A stretch of 64,000 nt of DNA from Streptococcus parasanguinis (GCF_901875555.1 NZ_CABFMD010000037.1:42975-106974); one strand, 5' to 3'; shown: positions 30,678 through 39,964, numbered from the stretch's first letter. The notes: a model not told the origin generated them from the sequence alone. Numbers and translations are program-made.

Positions 30678-30818
30678 ATGTCTCTTACAAATATATTTTT
30701 TAATATAGCTGTAGGCATTAGTGTATTTTTTGCCTTGTGCTTTATTGTATTATTTGTAGCTTATACGGTGATCTATCATCGTGTCAATAAAAACTTTAAG
30801 GCGGTGGACCATGATTAG
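30678..30818 (+). CDS. 46-residue single-helix membrane peptide of exopolysaccharide operon
   Basis: Starts at ATG 30678 behind AGGAGGAAAAC, an excellent ribosome site, and ends in an 8-base overlap with the GT2 start (ATGATTAG). One hydrophobic helix (about 10-33) is followed by a short basic tail (YHRVNKNFKAVDHD). Spacing, ribosome site and coupled stop/start argue that it is translated. It may be a small synthase subunit, comparable in role to PgaD-type partners of GT2 synthases, but there is no sequence match to claim. Confidence 0.75.
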   Translation: MSLTNIFFNIAVGISVFFALCFIVLFVAYTVIYHRVNKNFKAVDHD

Positions 30819-32121
30819 TCAAATTGTGATGATTATTGCATTGATTTCGATTTGGTTATCCTTAGCTTGGGGCTTGGTCATTCTCTTTTCAGCCGTTCAT
30901 TTTTGGTTCAAACACAGTGATTTTCGTGTCAATACAGATCCACTACCTTATTATCCAAAAGTGACGATCGTCGTACCCGCCCATAATGAAGATGTGGTCA
31001 TTGCCCAAACAGCTAAGGCCATTCTCGACCTCAACTACCCCCATGATCGTGTGGAATTATTCCTCTTTGCGGATAATTGTTCCGATCGCACCTATGAAGA
31101 GTGTTTGGCGGTTAAAGCATTGCCAGAGTACGCAGGACGTGATGTAACCATTATCAATCGCAGTGGGACAGGTGGGAAAGCCGGTGTGCTAAATGATGCT
31201 TTGGCCATGGCGACTGGAGACTATATCTGTGTCTATGATGCAGATGCCATGCCTGAAAAGAATGCTCTTTATTTCCTTGTGAAAGAAGTGCTCAAAGATC
31301 CAGAGCGTCATGTGGCTTCTTTCGGCCGCAATAAAACGCGGAATGCCGGTCAAAACTTCTTGACCCGCTGTATCAACCAAGAGATTGTGGTCACCCAACG
31401 GGTTCACCATGTGGGCATGTGGCATCTCTTTAAGATTGGACGGATTCCAGGAACCAACTTCATTATTCAAACCGAATTTGTCAAGAGTATTGGAGGATGG
31501 AAAAACGGTGCCTTGACTGAGGATACGGATATTTCCTTTAAGATTATGCAAAGTGGAAAGTTGATTGCGCTAGCTTATAATTCAGAAGCCTTCCAACAGG
31601 AGCCAGAGACTCTGAAGAGTTACTATATGCAACGGAAACGTTGGGCCAAAGGGAATTATGAAGTGGTTCTTTCCAACTTCAAGCATTTATTTGGTAAGGG
31701 AAATTGGCGCGTGAAGTTAGAAGTGACCAACTATTCCTGTATCTTCTTCTGGTTCAATGCGGCCATCGTATTGTCTGACTTGATCTTTTTTGCCAATATT
31801 CTGGCCATGTGTATCCATACAGTGGTTCCAAGCGTGCAAATTCCATTTGCCTTTGATTCTGAAAATATCTACATTGCGCAATTGATGCTCTTCAATTGGA
31901 TCTTGATGATCGGGCTTTATTTGCTTCAGATTAATGTGGCTCTTGCTTCACAATTTGGTCAAGCTACTACCAAGCAAATTTGGTTAGCTTTAGCTGCCTA
32001 TTTCACCTATTCCCAACTCTTCATCATTGTGTCCATTGATGCCATTTCTTCGATTGTGATGGATAAACTATTGCACCGGAAAGAAACCAAATGGGTTAAA
32101 ACAAAACGATTTGCAGGTTAG
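30811..32121 (+). CDS. GT2 processive glycosyltransferase, exopolysaccharide synthase
   Basis: 436 residues from ATG 30811. Two helices near the amino end, a cytoplasmic GT-A domain and three to four carboxy-terminal helices. Motifs of processive synthases are present: DNCSDRT, DAD at D143-D145, TED at T236-D238 and QxxRW from Q274 to W278. This is the BcsA/PgaC/HasA layout, where one protein both polymerises and exports the chain. With an upstream UDP-ManNAc-forming epimerase, a ManNAc-containing polymer, as for the Listeria Pss synthase, is the best guess. There is no PilZ domain. Confidence 0.88.
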   Translation: MISQIVMIIALISIWLSLAWGLVILFSAVHFWFKHSDFRVNTDPLPYYPKVTIVVPAHNEDVVIAQTAKAILDLNYPHDRVELFLFADNCSDRTYEECLAVKALPEYAGRDVTIINRSGTGGKAGVLNDALAMATGDYICVYDADAMPEKNALYFLVKEVLKDPERHVASFGRNKTRNAGQNFLTRCINQEIVVTQRVHHVGMWHLFKIGRIPGTNFIIQTEFVKSIGGWKNGALTEDTDISFKIMQSGKLIALAYNSEAFQQEPETLKSYYMQRKRWAKGNYEVVLSNFKHLFGKGNWRVKLEVTNYSCIFFWFNAAIVLSDLIFFANILAMCIHTVVPSVQIPFAFDSENIYIAQLMLFNWILMIGLYLLQINVALASQFGQATTKQIWLALAAYFTYSQLFIIVSIDAISSIVMDKLLHRKETKWVKTKRFAG

Positions 32122-32129
32122 GAGAACTT

Positions 32130-33233
32130 ATGAAAACGAAAAAAATGAGATATGTGTGGTTTCTAGTTATCCTTTGTATTTTCTGTTTGACCTTGTTTTT
32201 GGCGAGAACGAGAAGTAAGGTGGACATGCGAAATCGGATCTATCGTCAGTGGAATGAGCATTTTGTTGTTTCAAAAGGGAAAGAATCCTATGTTCGAACC
32301 ACCAATGATAGCAATCAAACAGTAGTGTTATCCGAAGCGCAAAGTTATGGAATGCTCATTACTGTTGCAGCCGCCGAAAAAGGACAAGCCCAGCAAGCAG
32401 ATTTTGATCGACTCTATCAATATTATCTAAATCATCGCTTGGAAGGTACCCAATTGATGTCTTGGAAACAAACCATCAGCAATGGACAAGCAAAGGATGA
32501 GGATCATAACGCCACAGATGGAGATCTCTACATCGCCTATGCTCTTCTAAAAGCCGCTCAGCAATGGCCAAAGCAAGCCAAAGACTACCAGGCTCAAGCC
32601 AAAGCGATTTTAGAAGATATTCTCGCACACAACTACAATGAAGAAACTGGTGTGTTAACGGTGGGGAATTGGGCTAATCAGGATTCGGGATTCTATCATT
32701 TGATGCGAACATCTGATACACTGCCAGCGCAATTCCAGATCTTTTATGAAGTGACAAAAGATTCAAAGTGGTTGGACATCAAAGAAAAGATGTTGCAACA
32801 ACTCCAAACGATCAGCTCCCAAACAAAAACAGGTTTACTACCTGATTTCATCTGGGTAGATGAGCAAGGGACGCGCGTAGCAGATCCAAAGACGATTGAA
32901 TCCAAGTATGATGGTGCCTACTCGTATAACGCTTGTCGCCTTCCATACAACCTTGTTCAAAGTAAGGACGCGGCCAGTCAAAAATTGGTGAAAAAGATGC
33001 TTAACTTTTTCAAGAGTCAAAGAAACCTGTATGCGGGTTATGACTTGAAAGGAAAGGCCTTGAACAATCATCAAGCAGCAAGTTTTTTGGCACCGATTGT
33101 CTATGCCTCTGAACATGAAAAAGGCTATTTGAAGTTGGTGCAACAGAACAAGTATATCTTTACACAAGATCTACCTCTGAACAACTATTATGATGCAACC
33201 ATGACAACAATGATTGCACTTGAATTGTTCTAA
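32130..33233 (+). CDS. Glycoside hydrolase family 8, polymer-trimming enzyme
   Basis: 367 residues with an amino-terminal signal-anchor helix (about 7-25), so it acts outside the membrane. GH8 signatures: SEAQSYGMLI with the proton-donor Glu, ATDGDLYIAYALL, and YDGAYSYNACRLPYNL. GH8 enzymes in synthase operons (BcsZ, Listeria PssZ) cut nascent polymer and tune secretion. Last gene of the operon, 8 bases after the GT2 stop behind TTAGGAGAA. Confidence 0.88.
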   Translation: MKTKKMRYVWFLVILCIFCLTLFLARTRSKVDMRNRIYRQWNEHFVVSKGKESYVRTTNDSNQTVVLSEAQSYGMLITVAAAEKGQAQQADFDRLYQYYLNHRLEGTQLMSWKQTISNGQAKDEDHNATDGDLYIAYALLKAAQQWPKQAKDYQAQAKAILEDILAHNYNEETGVLTVGNWANQDSGFYHLMRTSDTLPAQFQIFYEVTKDSKWLDIKEKMLQQLQTISSQTKTGLLPDFIWVDEQGTRVADPKTIESKYDGAYSYNACRLPYNLVQSKDAASQKLVKKMLNFFKSQRNLYAGYDLKGKALNNHQAASFLAPIVYASEHEKGYLKLVQQNKYIFTQDLPLNNYYDATMTTMIALELF

Positions 33234-33242
33234 ATACTTGAG

Positions 33243-33293
33243 AAGAGAGAGTTTCCAAGATGGCTCGTCAGTTTGTTGGGACTCTCTTTTTTT
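33243..33293 (+). terminator. Terminator of exopolysaccharide operon
   Basis: Long stem with arms AAGAGAGAGT and ACTCTCTT, then seven T, directly after the GH8 stop. Confidence 0.85.
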
Positions 33294-33453
33294 GATTCTC
33301 GAAAAAAGGACCCAATAGCAATTAGGCAGTCTATTTTTAAAAAAAATGGTGAAAATCATCTGAAAACTACCTGAAAAATCATGCTCTGAGCAGAAAACTT
33401 TTATTCTCAAAGGATTTTCTATATAATAGAGGATACAAAGGATGGAAGAGTTT

Positions 33454-33843
33454 ATGTATCGAGTGATTGAAATGTACGGGGACTGTGAACCCTGGTGGTT
33501 TTTAGAAGGCTGGGAAAAAGATATCGTCAGTAGTCGGAAGTTTGAAGACTATTACCAGGCTTTGAAATACTACAAGCAGAAGTGGTTGGAGTTAAATGAG
33601 CACTTTCCAAGTTATAAGAGTCGGAGTGACCTCATGACGATCTTTTGGGATACCAAAGAGCAAGAGTGGTGTGAGGACTGCAGTGAAGATGTGCAGTTTT
33701 TCCATTCGATTGTCCTCTTAGAAGACGAGCACAAGATCCCTAAAAGCAAGCTCCGTCCAGGTTACGAAAAGGAAAGAGGCAGTCGCAAACACCGTTCTTG
33801 TCAATATACACTCGATTCAAAAAAGGGGACGACCCTGTCATAA
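33454..33843 (+). CDS. DUF1033 family protein
   Basis: 129 residues from ATG 33454 (MYRVIEMYGD), the family start; GGAAGAG precedes it, and an ATG four codons earlier lacks spacing. Rich in Trp, Glu and Tyr, no membrane segment. A DUF1033 gene regularly precedes comGA in streptococci. Function is not known. Confidence 0.88.
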   Translation: MYRVIEMYGDCEPWWFLEGWEKDIVSSRKFEDYYQALKYYKQKWLELNEHFPSYKSRSDLMTIFWDTKEQEWCEDCSEDVQFFHSIVLLEDEHKIPKSKLRPGYEKERGSRKHRSCQYTLDSKKGTTLS

Positions 33844-33853
33844 GAGAAATTCG

Positions 33854-33892
33854 GAAGATTTTTTAGAGCGATCTAGAAAGTCTTCTTTTTTT
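33854..33892 (+). terminator. Terminator between DUF1033 gene and comGA
   Basis: Stem GAAGAtTTTtTAGA / TCTAgAAAgTCTTC followed by seven T. It isolates the competence operon from upstream transcription. Confidence 0.8.
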
Positions 33893-33901
33893 GTCTTCTT
33901 T

Positions 33902-33909
33902 TTCGAATA
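33902..33909 (+). promoter_or_regulatory. cin-box of comG operon (ComX promoter)
   Basis: TTCGAATA, preceded by a T-rich stretch, 21 bases before comGA. This matches the streptococcal SigX/ComX late-competence box (consensus TACGAATA). The same octamer stands before ssbB in this window. Confidence 0.85.
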
Positions 33910-33930
33910 GTATAAGTGAGAGGAGGAACT

Positions 33931-34872
33931 ATGGTTCAAGAAATTGCAAAAAAATTGATTCGCATGGGAAAGAAGGAAGAAGCCCAGGATCTCTACTTCA
34001 TCCCTCGGAAGGAGGAGTACCAAGTTTTTATGAGAGTGGGAGATGAGAGGCGCTTTGTACAATCCTTCCCTTTTGAGGAGATGACGGCTATGATCAGCCA
34101 CTTTAAGTTCGTAGCAGGCATGAATGTGGGAGAAAAAAGGCGGAGCCAGCTAGGCTCGTGTGATTACCCTCTGGAGGATGGGCTGGTATCGATTCGCTTG
34201 TCGACGGTGGGGGATTATCGTGGCTACGAAAGCTTGGTGATTCGGCTTTTGCATGATGAGGAACGCGAATTGCGTTTTTGGTTTGATCAACTACCTGAGT
34301 TGAAGAAGAAATTAGCTGGTCGTGGGCTTTATCTTTTTGCGGGGCCTGTGGGTTCGGGAAAGACCACTCTCATGCATGCTTTGGCACAAGAGCGCTTTGC
34401 GGACCAGCAAGTCATGTCCATTGAAGATCCTGTCGAGATCAAGCAGGATAATATGTTACAGCTTCAGCTGAATGACCAGATCGGCATGACCTATGACAAC
34501 CTGATTAAACTCTCCTTACGCCATCGGCCGGACCTTCTCATTATTGGAGAGATCCGAGATAAGGAAACAGCTCGTGCGGTCGTACGAGCTAGTTTGACAG
34601 GGGTCACCGTCTTCTCTACGATTCATGCGAAAAGCGTTCGAGGTGTTTATGAGAGGCTTTTAGAGCTTGGAGTGAGTGAGGAAGAGCTCAAGATTGTTTT
34701 ACAAGGTATTTGCTACCAACGATTAATTGCAGGAGGAGGTGTGGTCGATTTTGCGACGGAAAACTACCAAGAGCACTCAGCCAGCCGCTGGAACCAACAA
34801 ATGGATCTCTTGGCTCAATCGGGATATATCCAGCTGGCTCGGGCACAAGCCGAAAAAATTATCTACAACTAA
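33931..34872 (+). CDS. comGA: ComGA, competence pilus assembly ATPase
   Basis: 313 residues from ATG 33931 behind AGAGGAGG. PilB/GspE-type secretion ATPase: Walker A GPVGSGKTT (near residue 138), an Asp box and Walker B region LLIIGEIRD, and His box TIHAKS. It powers assembly of the transformation pilus from the cytoplasm. First gene of the comGA-GG operon, controlled by the cin-box. Overlaps comGB. Confidence 0.95.
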   Translation: MVQEIAKKLIRMGKKEEAQDLYFIPRKEEYQVFMRVGDERRFVQSFPFEEMTAMISHFKFVAGMNVGEKRRSQLGSCDYPLEDGLVSIRLSTVGDYRGYESLVIRLLHDEERELRFWFDQLPELKKKLAGRGLYLFAGPVGSGKTTLMHALAQERFADQQVMSIEDPVEIKQDNMLQLQLNDQIGMTYDNLIKLSLRHRPDLLIIGEIRDKETARAVVRASLTGVTVFSTIHAKSVRGVYERLLELGVSEEELKIVLQGICYQRLIAGGGVVDFATENYQEHSASRWNQQMDLLAQSGYIQLARAQAEKIIYN

Positions 34873-35836
34873 ACAAAAGCAAATCATTGAATTGTTTTTG
34901 AATCTTTATTCGAGTGGTTTTCATCTGGCTGAGATTGTTGATTTTTTAGATCGTTCCTACCTAGTGGAGAGTCATTTGGTCTCCCAGATGCGAGCAGATC
35001 TCTCTCGGGGTCGGAGTTTTTCAGAGATGATGGCGGGGATCGGTTTTTCAGATGCGGTGACGACACAGCTGTCTCTCGCTGAGCTCCATGGAAATCTTAT
35101 ATTGAGCTTGGAGAAAATCAGTGCTTACCTAGAAAACATGCGCAAGGTCAAGAAAAAGCTGATCGAAGTTAGCACTTATCCTCTTATCTTACTTGGTTTT
35201 TTAGTTTTGATTATGCTAGGCCTGCGTAATTACTTGCTTCCTCAGATGGATAGCCAAAATATAGGAACGCAATTGATCAGTTCCTTCCCCCAACTCTTTT
35301 TGTCCTTAGGAGCGGGACTGGTGACCTTTTTCTTACTCGGATTTCTCTATTATCGAAAGTCAGACAAGATCAACGTTTTTAGAGCCTTGTCTCATCTGCC
35401 TTTCGGGAAAGGCATGATTCAAGCTTATTTGACAGCCTATTATGCTAGAGAATGGGGCAATCTGATTGGGCAAGGATTGGAGCTGTCTCAGATTTTTACC
35501 ATGATGCAGGAGCAAAAATCCCAGCTTTTCCAAGAGATTGGAAGGGACTTAGCTCTTTCTTTAGACCGCGGTCAATCCTTTTCAGAGACGGTAGGGGGGT
35601 ATTCTTTTTTCAAAAAAGAATTGCCGCTTATGATTGAATATGGTGAGGTCAAATCAAAGCTTGGAAGTGAGCTAGAGATCTACGCTGAAAAAACATGGGA
35701 GGATTTCTTTCGTCGGGTTCACAAGGCCATGAATGTGATACAACCCTTGGTCTTTGTCTTTGTGGCTCTTGTGATTGTCTTACTTTACGCAGCCATGTTG
35801 CTGCCGATTTATCAAAATATGGAGGTTCATTTATGA
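34751..35836 (+). CDS. comGB: ComGB, competence pilus platform protein
   Basis: About 361 residues if it starts at TTG 34751, 11 bases after AGGAGGAGG; the frame is open from 34727 and homology proper begins only near 34823 (RDISSWLG), where no usual start codon exists. GspF-type membrane protein with helices at about 140-165, 190-215 and 330-355. It is the inner-membrane platform on which ComGC polymerises. Overlaps comGA by some 120 bases, more than usual. Confidence 0.88.
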   Translation: MRRKTTKSTQPAAGTNKWISWLNRDISSWLGHKPKKLSTTKQKQIIELFLNLYSSGFHLAEIVDFLDRSYLVESHLVSQMRADLSRGRSFSEMMAGIGFSDAVTTQLSLAELHGNLILSLEKISAYLENMRKVKKKLIEVSTYPLILLGFLVLIMLGLRNYLLPQMDSQNIGTQLISSFPQLFLSLGAGLVTFFLLGFLYYRKSDKINVFRALSHLPFGKGMIQAYLTAYYAREWGNLIGQGLELSQIFTMMQEQKSQLFQEIGRDLALSLDRGQSFSETVGGYSFFKKELPLMIEYGEVKSKLGSELEIYAEKTWEDFFRRVHKAMNVIQPLVFVFVALVIVLLYAAMLLPIYQNMEVHL

Positions 35837-36150
35837 AAAAATTAAAAACCTATAAGGTAAAAGCTTTTACGCTTATTGAAATGTTGGTGGTCTTATTGAT
35901 CATTAGTGTGCTCTTATTGCTCTTTGTGCCGAATTTGACCAAGCAAAAAGACTCCGTGAAAGAGACAGGAAATGCAGCGGTTGTCAAGGTGGTCGAAAGC
36001 CAGGCTGAATTGTATGAGCTCAATCATACCAATGACCAAGCCACTCTAGCCAAGCTGATTGCTGATGGAAATATTACCAACAAACAAGCAGAATCCTACC
36101 GTGCCTATTATGCGAAAAATAGTGGAGAAACACGTGCGGTTGCAGATTAA
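35833..36150 (+). CDS. comGC: ComGC, major competence pilin
   Basis: 105 residues. Class III signal with prepilin peptidase site: KVKAFTLIEMLVVLLIISVL; cleavage falls between Ala and Phe, with Glu at position 5 of the mature protein. This is the main subunit of the DNA-uptake pilus. ATGA overlap with comGB. ComC peptidase is needed but lies outside the window. Confidence 0.95.
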   Translation: MKKLKTYKVKAFTLIEMLVVLLIISVLLLLFVPNLTKQKDSVKETGNAAVVKVVESQAELYELNHTNDQATLAKLIADGNITNKQAESYRAYYAKNSGETRAVAD

Positions 36151-36544
36151 GGCCTTCACCTTGGTGGAGACACTCTTGACCTTGATGATCGTCAGTTTTA
36201 TCTATCTTGGCTTATCGGGATCGATCAAGACGAGCTTTCAGCAGGTGGAAGAAAAAGTATTTTTTGCAGAGTTTGAACACCTCTATCAAGAAAGCCAGAA
36301 GATAGCACTAGCAAGGCAGACGGAATTGGATGTTGAAGTGACTGCGAGGAAGATTCAAACGCCCTATCAGACGGTGGAGATTCCTGATTCTGTTATTTTG
36401 CAAGATCCTAAAACTATTCGTTTAGACCGTGCAGGTGGCAATTCATCCCTGGCCAATGTTCACTTTCAGACACAGAGAGGAGTGGTGACCTATCAACTGT
36501 CGCTTGGAAATGGGAAAATTAAAAAAAGTATCCGTTCCCGCTAG
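36134..36544 (+). CDS. comGD: ComGD, minor competence pilin
   Basis: 136 residues if started at GTG 36134, which has GGAG 7 bases upstream; ATG 36110 in the same frame would add eight residues. Prepilin motif IKAFTLVETLLTLMIVSFIY. Minor pilin that primes pilus assembly. Overlaps the comGC end. Confidence 0.88.
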   Translation: MRLQIKAFTLVETLLTLMIVSFIYLGLSGSIKTSFQQVEEKVFFAEFEHLYQESQKIALARQTELDVEVTARKIQTPYQTVEIPDSVILQDPKTIRLDRAGGNSSLANVHFQTQRGVVTYQLSLGNGKIKKSIRSR

Positions 36545-36797
36545 TATTCTCATAGAATCCCTAGTAGCTTTGGGTTTATTTGCCATGATTACGACCTTAT
36601 TGTTAGGGGAGATACGGCGTTCGCGCAAGGAGCGGCTAGCGGATTTCAAGGAAGTAGAAGTCTTGTCGGTCGCCCAAATGGCGCTTCAGACAGGGCAAAA
36701 TCATCTGGAGGCTAATGGCATTCAGGTTCATGTTGACAAAGATGCCGATCAACTCACGGTCTATCATCAAGGAAAGGTGGTGCTGCATGTGGAATAA
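36510..36797 (+). CDS. comGE: ComGE, minor competence pilin
   Basis: 95 residues from ATG 36510. Amino end VSVPASILIESLVALGLF is a prepilin-like segment with Glu at the expected position. Overlaps comGD and comGF, in order with the operon in other streptococci. Confidence 0.88.
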   Translation: MGKLKKVSVPASILIESLVALGLFAMITTLLLGEIRRSRKERLADFKEVEVLSVAQMALQTGQNHLEANGIQVHVDKDADQLTVYHQGKVVLHVE

Positions 36798-37239
36798 AAG
36801 GAGGATAAAAGCCTTTACCTTGCTCGAAGCCTTGGTCGCTCTCTTAGTGCTAAGTGGAGGTGTGTTAGTCTTTCAAGGCTTGACCAAACTCCTGCATGCT
36901 GAATTGGACTACCAAGCGCATCAAAAGCAGGAAGAATGGATCTTATTTCAGCAACAATTGCAGGTGGAATTGGACCGAAGTCATGTTGAAAAAGTGGAGA
37001 ACAACCATATCTACTTGGTTCAGGATCAAAAACCAATTTCCATTGGCCAATCTAAAGGAGATGATATCCGAAAAACAGATGCTAAGGGCAGGGGCTATCA
37101 GCCTATGATTTCAGGTGTTCACTCTAGTCGGATTTGGCAGGAGGGAGAGTTGATTCATCTGCGTTTGAATTTTGAAGAAGGTCTAGAAAGGGAGTATGTT
37201 TACCATGTGGTACCAGCGATGCAAAATGAAAAAAGTTAA
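36787..37239 (+). CDS. comGF: ComGF, minor competence pilin
   Basis: 150 residues from ATG 36787, behind AAGGTGG. Prepilin segment IKAFTLLEALVALLVLSGG. Probably part of the minor-pilin tip complex. Overlaps comGE by 11 bases. Confidence 0.9.
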   Translation: MWNKRRIKAFTLLEALVALLVLSGGVLVFQGLTKLLHAELDYQAHQKQEEWILFQQQLQVELDRSHVEKVENNHIYLVQDQKPISIGQSKGDDIRKTDAKGRGYQPMISGVHSSRIWQEGELIHLRLNFEEGLEREYVYHVVPAMQNEKS

Positions 37240-37663
37240 GGCTGGTGTCTTGCTCTACGCCCTCTTGATGGCAGCGATTTTCAGTCTCTTACTTCAGTTT
37301 TATCTTCACCGTCAGGTCGCGGAAAAACGGATCTTAAAGACGAGTCAAGATCGACTTCGGGCCTATGCTTTGGTACAATTGGCTCTTGAAAAAAGAAAGG
37401 GTGATGAGAAGGCATCAGAGATTCACTTAAAGTCTGGAGTCGTTCAGCTACAGCAGGACCCTGGTTTTCTTCATGCCCAGACTAAGATGGATGGAGAAAG
37501 CTATGAGTTTGTTCTTCCTGTAAGGGAAGAAAAAGAAAGCAAGAAGAGTCCAAAAGAAAAGAAGAAGACACAGAAAGATAAGGAGAAGGCGGGGAGCGAA
37601 AAGCCTTCTGACGAGACGCCAAAAGAGAGCAAGGAACCATCAGAAAATAGCGAAAAAGACTAA
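37205..37663 (+). CDS. comGG: ComGG, minor competence pilin
   Basis: 152 residues from ATG 37205 (MWYQRCKMKK); ATG 37196 is also in frame but too close to GGGAG. One amino-terminal helix (VLLYALLMAAIFSLLLQF) without a classic prepilin site, as usual for ComGG. The last ~45 residues are a Lys/Glu-rich repeat-like tail (KESKKSPKEKKK). Last pilus gene of the operon. Confidence 0.88.
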   Translation: MWYQRCKMKKVKAGVLLYALLMAAIFSLLLQFYLHRQVAEKRILKTSQDRLRAYALVQLALEKRKGDEKASEIHLKSGVVQLQQDPGFLHAQTKMDGESYEFVLPVREEKESKKSPKEKKKTQKDKEKAGSEKPSDETPKESKEPSENSEKD

Positions 37664-37693
37664 TTTTTGGTATGATAGGGTGCGGAGGAAATC

Positions 37694-38647
37694 ATGAATT
37701 TCGAAAAAATTGAACAAGCCTATACCTATCTATTAGAAAACACTCAAAGTATTCAAAATGAATTGTCGACCAACTTTTATGATGCCTTGATTGAACAAAA
37801 TGCCATGTATTTGGATGGCAAGACAGATCTAGACATTGTTAAAAACAATAGCAAAAAATTAAAAGAACTAGGTTTAAGTAAGGAAGAATGGCGCAGGGCT
37901 TATCAGTTTCTCTTTATGAAGGCCGCACAGACCGAGCCCTTGCAAGCTAACCATCAGTTCACACCGGATGCAATTGGCTTTATCCTAACGTTTTTGATTG
38001 ATCAATTGGCCAAAAGTGACCAAGTTGATGTTTTGGAAGTAGGGAGTGGTACAGGCAATCTCGCTGAGACCATTGTCAACAATAGTCGCCTGGAAATGAG
38101 TTATTTGGGATTGGAAGTGGATGATCTCTTGATCGATTTGTCTGCTAGTATTGCAGATGTTATGGCGTCGAGTGTGGCATTTGTCCAAGGAGATGCGGTA
38201 CGCCCTCAAGTCTTGAAAGAAAGCGATTTGATTGTGAGTGATCTTCCCATCGGCTACTACCCTGATGATGCAATTGCACAGCGTTACCAAGTAGCAAGCT
38301 CAGAAGGGCATACCTATGCCCATCACCTGATGATGGAACAGGCCTTGAAGTATTTGAAGCCTCAAGGAGTGGCGATCTTTTTAGCGCCCAATAATCTTTT
38401 GACGAGCCCTCAGAGCGATCTCTTGAAGGCCTGGTTGAAAGAACATGCCCAACTACTAGCCATGATGACTTTGCCCGAATCCCTCTTTTCAAACCCAGCT
38501 TATGCTAAGACTATTTTTGTCTTTAAAAAGCAAGAAGAAGGACAGATGCAACCATTTGCCTATCCATTTACAAATTTACAAGATCAAGATGAGATTGTTC
38601 GCTTTATGGAAAGTTTCCAAAACTGGTTACAGGATAGTGAAATTTGA
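37694..38647 (+). CDS. Class I SAM-dependent methyltransferase (YtxK-like)
   Basis: 317 residues. The central domain has the SAM-binding loop VLEVGSGTGNLAE (near residue 112) and the catalytic motif DLPIGYYP (an NPPY-type site, as in N6-adenine methyltransferases). It lies between comGG and ackA in streptococci generally and may be co-transcribed with the pilus operon. Substrate unknown; DNA or RNA adenine is possible from the motif. Confidence 0.85.
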   Translation: MNFEKIEQAYTYLLENTQSIQNELSTNFYDALIEQNAMYLDGKTDLDIVKNNSKKLKELGLSKEEWRRAYQFLFMKAAQTEPLQANHQFTPDAIGFILTFLIDQLAKSDQVDVLEVGSGTGNLAETIVNNSRLEMSYLGLEVDDLLIDLSASIADVMASSVAFVQGDAVRPQVLKESDLIVSDLPIGYYPDDAIAQRYQVASSEGHTYAHHLMMEQALKYLKPQGVAIFLAPNNLLTSPQSDLLKAWLKEHAQLLAMMTLPESLFSNPAYAKTIFVFKKQEEGQMQPFAYPFTNLQDQDEIVRFMESFQNWLQDSEI

Positions 38648-38698
38648 GCAAAGATCTGTTATAATAGAGAATGTGAAAACGCTTGATGAGGTGAAAAT

Positions 38699-39892
38699 AT
38701 GTCGAAAACAATTTCAATTAATGCAGGGAGCTCCAGTTTAAAATGGCAATTGTACCAAATGCCAGAGGAAACCGTTCTTGCAAAGGGATTGATTGAACGA
38801 ATTGGTTTGAAAGATTCTATTTCAACTGTTAAATTTGATGATCGTTCTGAAAAACAAGTATTGGATATTCATGACCATACACAAGCTGTAAAAATCTTGT
38901 TGGATGATTTGATTCGCTTTGATATTATCAAGTCATACGATGAGATTACAGGGGTTGGTCACCGTGTCGTTGCAGGTGGAGAGTATTTCAAAGATTCTGC
39001 TTTGGTAGATGACGAAGTTCTTCGAAAAGTGGAAGAATTGTCTTTGTTAGCACCACTTCATAATCCTGCCAATGCTGCCGGCATTCGTGCCTTTAGAGAG
39101 ATCTGTCCAAATATTACCAGTGTCGTAGTATTTGATACGTCCTTCCATACGACGATGCCAGAGAAGGCTTATCGCTATCCTCTTCCAACGAAATACTACA
39201 CAGAAAACAAGGTTCGCAAATACGGTGCCCACGGGACCAGCCACCAGTATGTAGCTGGGGAAGCGGCAAAACTCCTTGGGAAACCATTGGAAGAATTGAA
39301 ATTGATCACTTGCCATGTCGGAAATGGGGTATCTGTTACAGCGGTTGACAAGGGAATTTCTGTCGACACATCGATGGGCTTCACGCCTCTAGGTGGCGTC
39401 ATGATGGGAACGCGGACAGGGGATCTCGATCCAGCGATTATTCCTTACTTGATGGAACATACAGAGGATTTCAATACACCTGAAGACATCAGCCGCATCT
39501 TCAATCGTGAATCAGGTCTTCTGGGTGTTTCTGAATCTTCTAGCGACATGCGGGATATTCATACGGCGATGCACAATGGAGACGAAAAAGCCAAATTGGC
39601 TTACGATATCTTTGTCGATCGTTTGCAAAAATACATTGGTCAATACTTAGCTGTCTTGAATGGTGCAGATGCCATCATTTTTACAGCAGGGATCGGTGAA
39701 AACGCAGTAAACGTTCGTTCTTCTATTATCAATGGGATCAGCTGGTTTGGCTGCAAGGTCGACCCTGAAAAGAACGTCTTTGGAGTTGTCGGAGATATTT
39801 CCACAGCCGATTCCCGTGTGAAGGTATTGGTTATTCCAACTGATGAAGAGTTGGTGATTGCGCGTGACGTTGAACGTTTCAAAAATCAGTAA
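38699..39892 (+). CDS. ackA: Acetate kinase
   Basis: 397 residues. Converts acetyl phosphate and ADP to acetate and ATP. ASKHA-fold motifs: [11 protein letters not shown] at the start, [28 protein letters not shown] and [10 protein letters not shown] promoter-like TTATAAT lies upstream near 38659. Intact. Confidence 0.97.
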   Translation: MSKTISINAGSSSLKWQLYQMPEETVLAKGLIERIGLKDSISTVKFDDRSEKQVLDIHDHTQAVKILLDDLIRFDIIKSYDEITGVGHRVVAGGEYFKDSALVDDEVLRKVEELSLLAPLHNPANAAGIRAFREICPNITSVVVFDTSFHTTMPEKAYRYPLPTKYYTENKVRKYGAHGTSHQYVAGEAAKLLGKPLEELKLITCHVGNGVSVTAVDKGISVDTSMGFTPLGGVMMGTRTGDLDPAIIPYLMEHTEDFNTPEDISRIFNRESGLLGVSESSSDMRDIHTAMHNGDEKAKLAYDIFVDRLQKYIGQYLAVLNGADAIIFTAGIGENAVNVRSSIINGISWFGCKVDPEKNVFGVVGDISTADSRVKVLVIPTDEELVIARDVERFKNQ

Positions 39893-39900
39893 ACTGAAAT

Positions 39901-39943
39901 AAAATGAGAAGGCTGAAGGCGAAAGCCCCAGCCTTCTTATTTT
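39901..39943. terminator. ackA terminator
   Basis: Stem AAAATGAGAAGGCTG / CAGCCTTCTTATTTT around GAAGGCGAAAGCC, directly after the ackA stop. Confidence 0.85.
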
Positions 39944-39964
39944 ATGCAAGAAAGAGGTTGTTCA

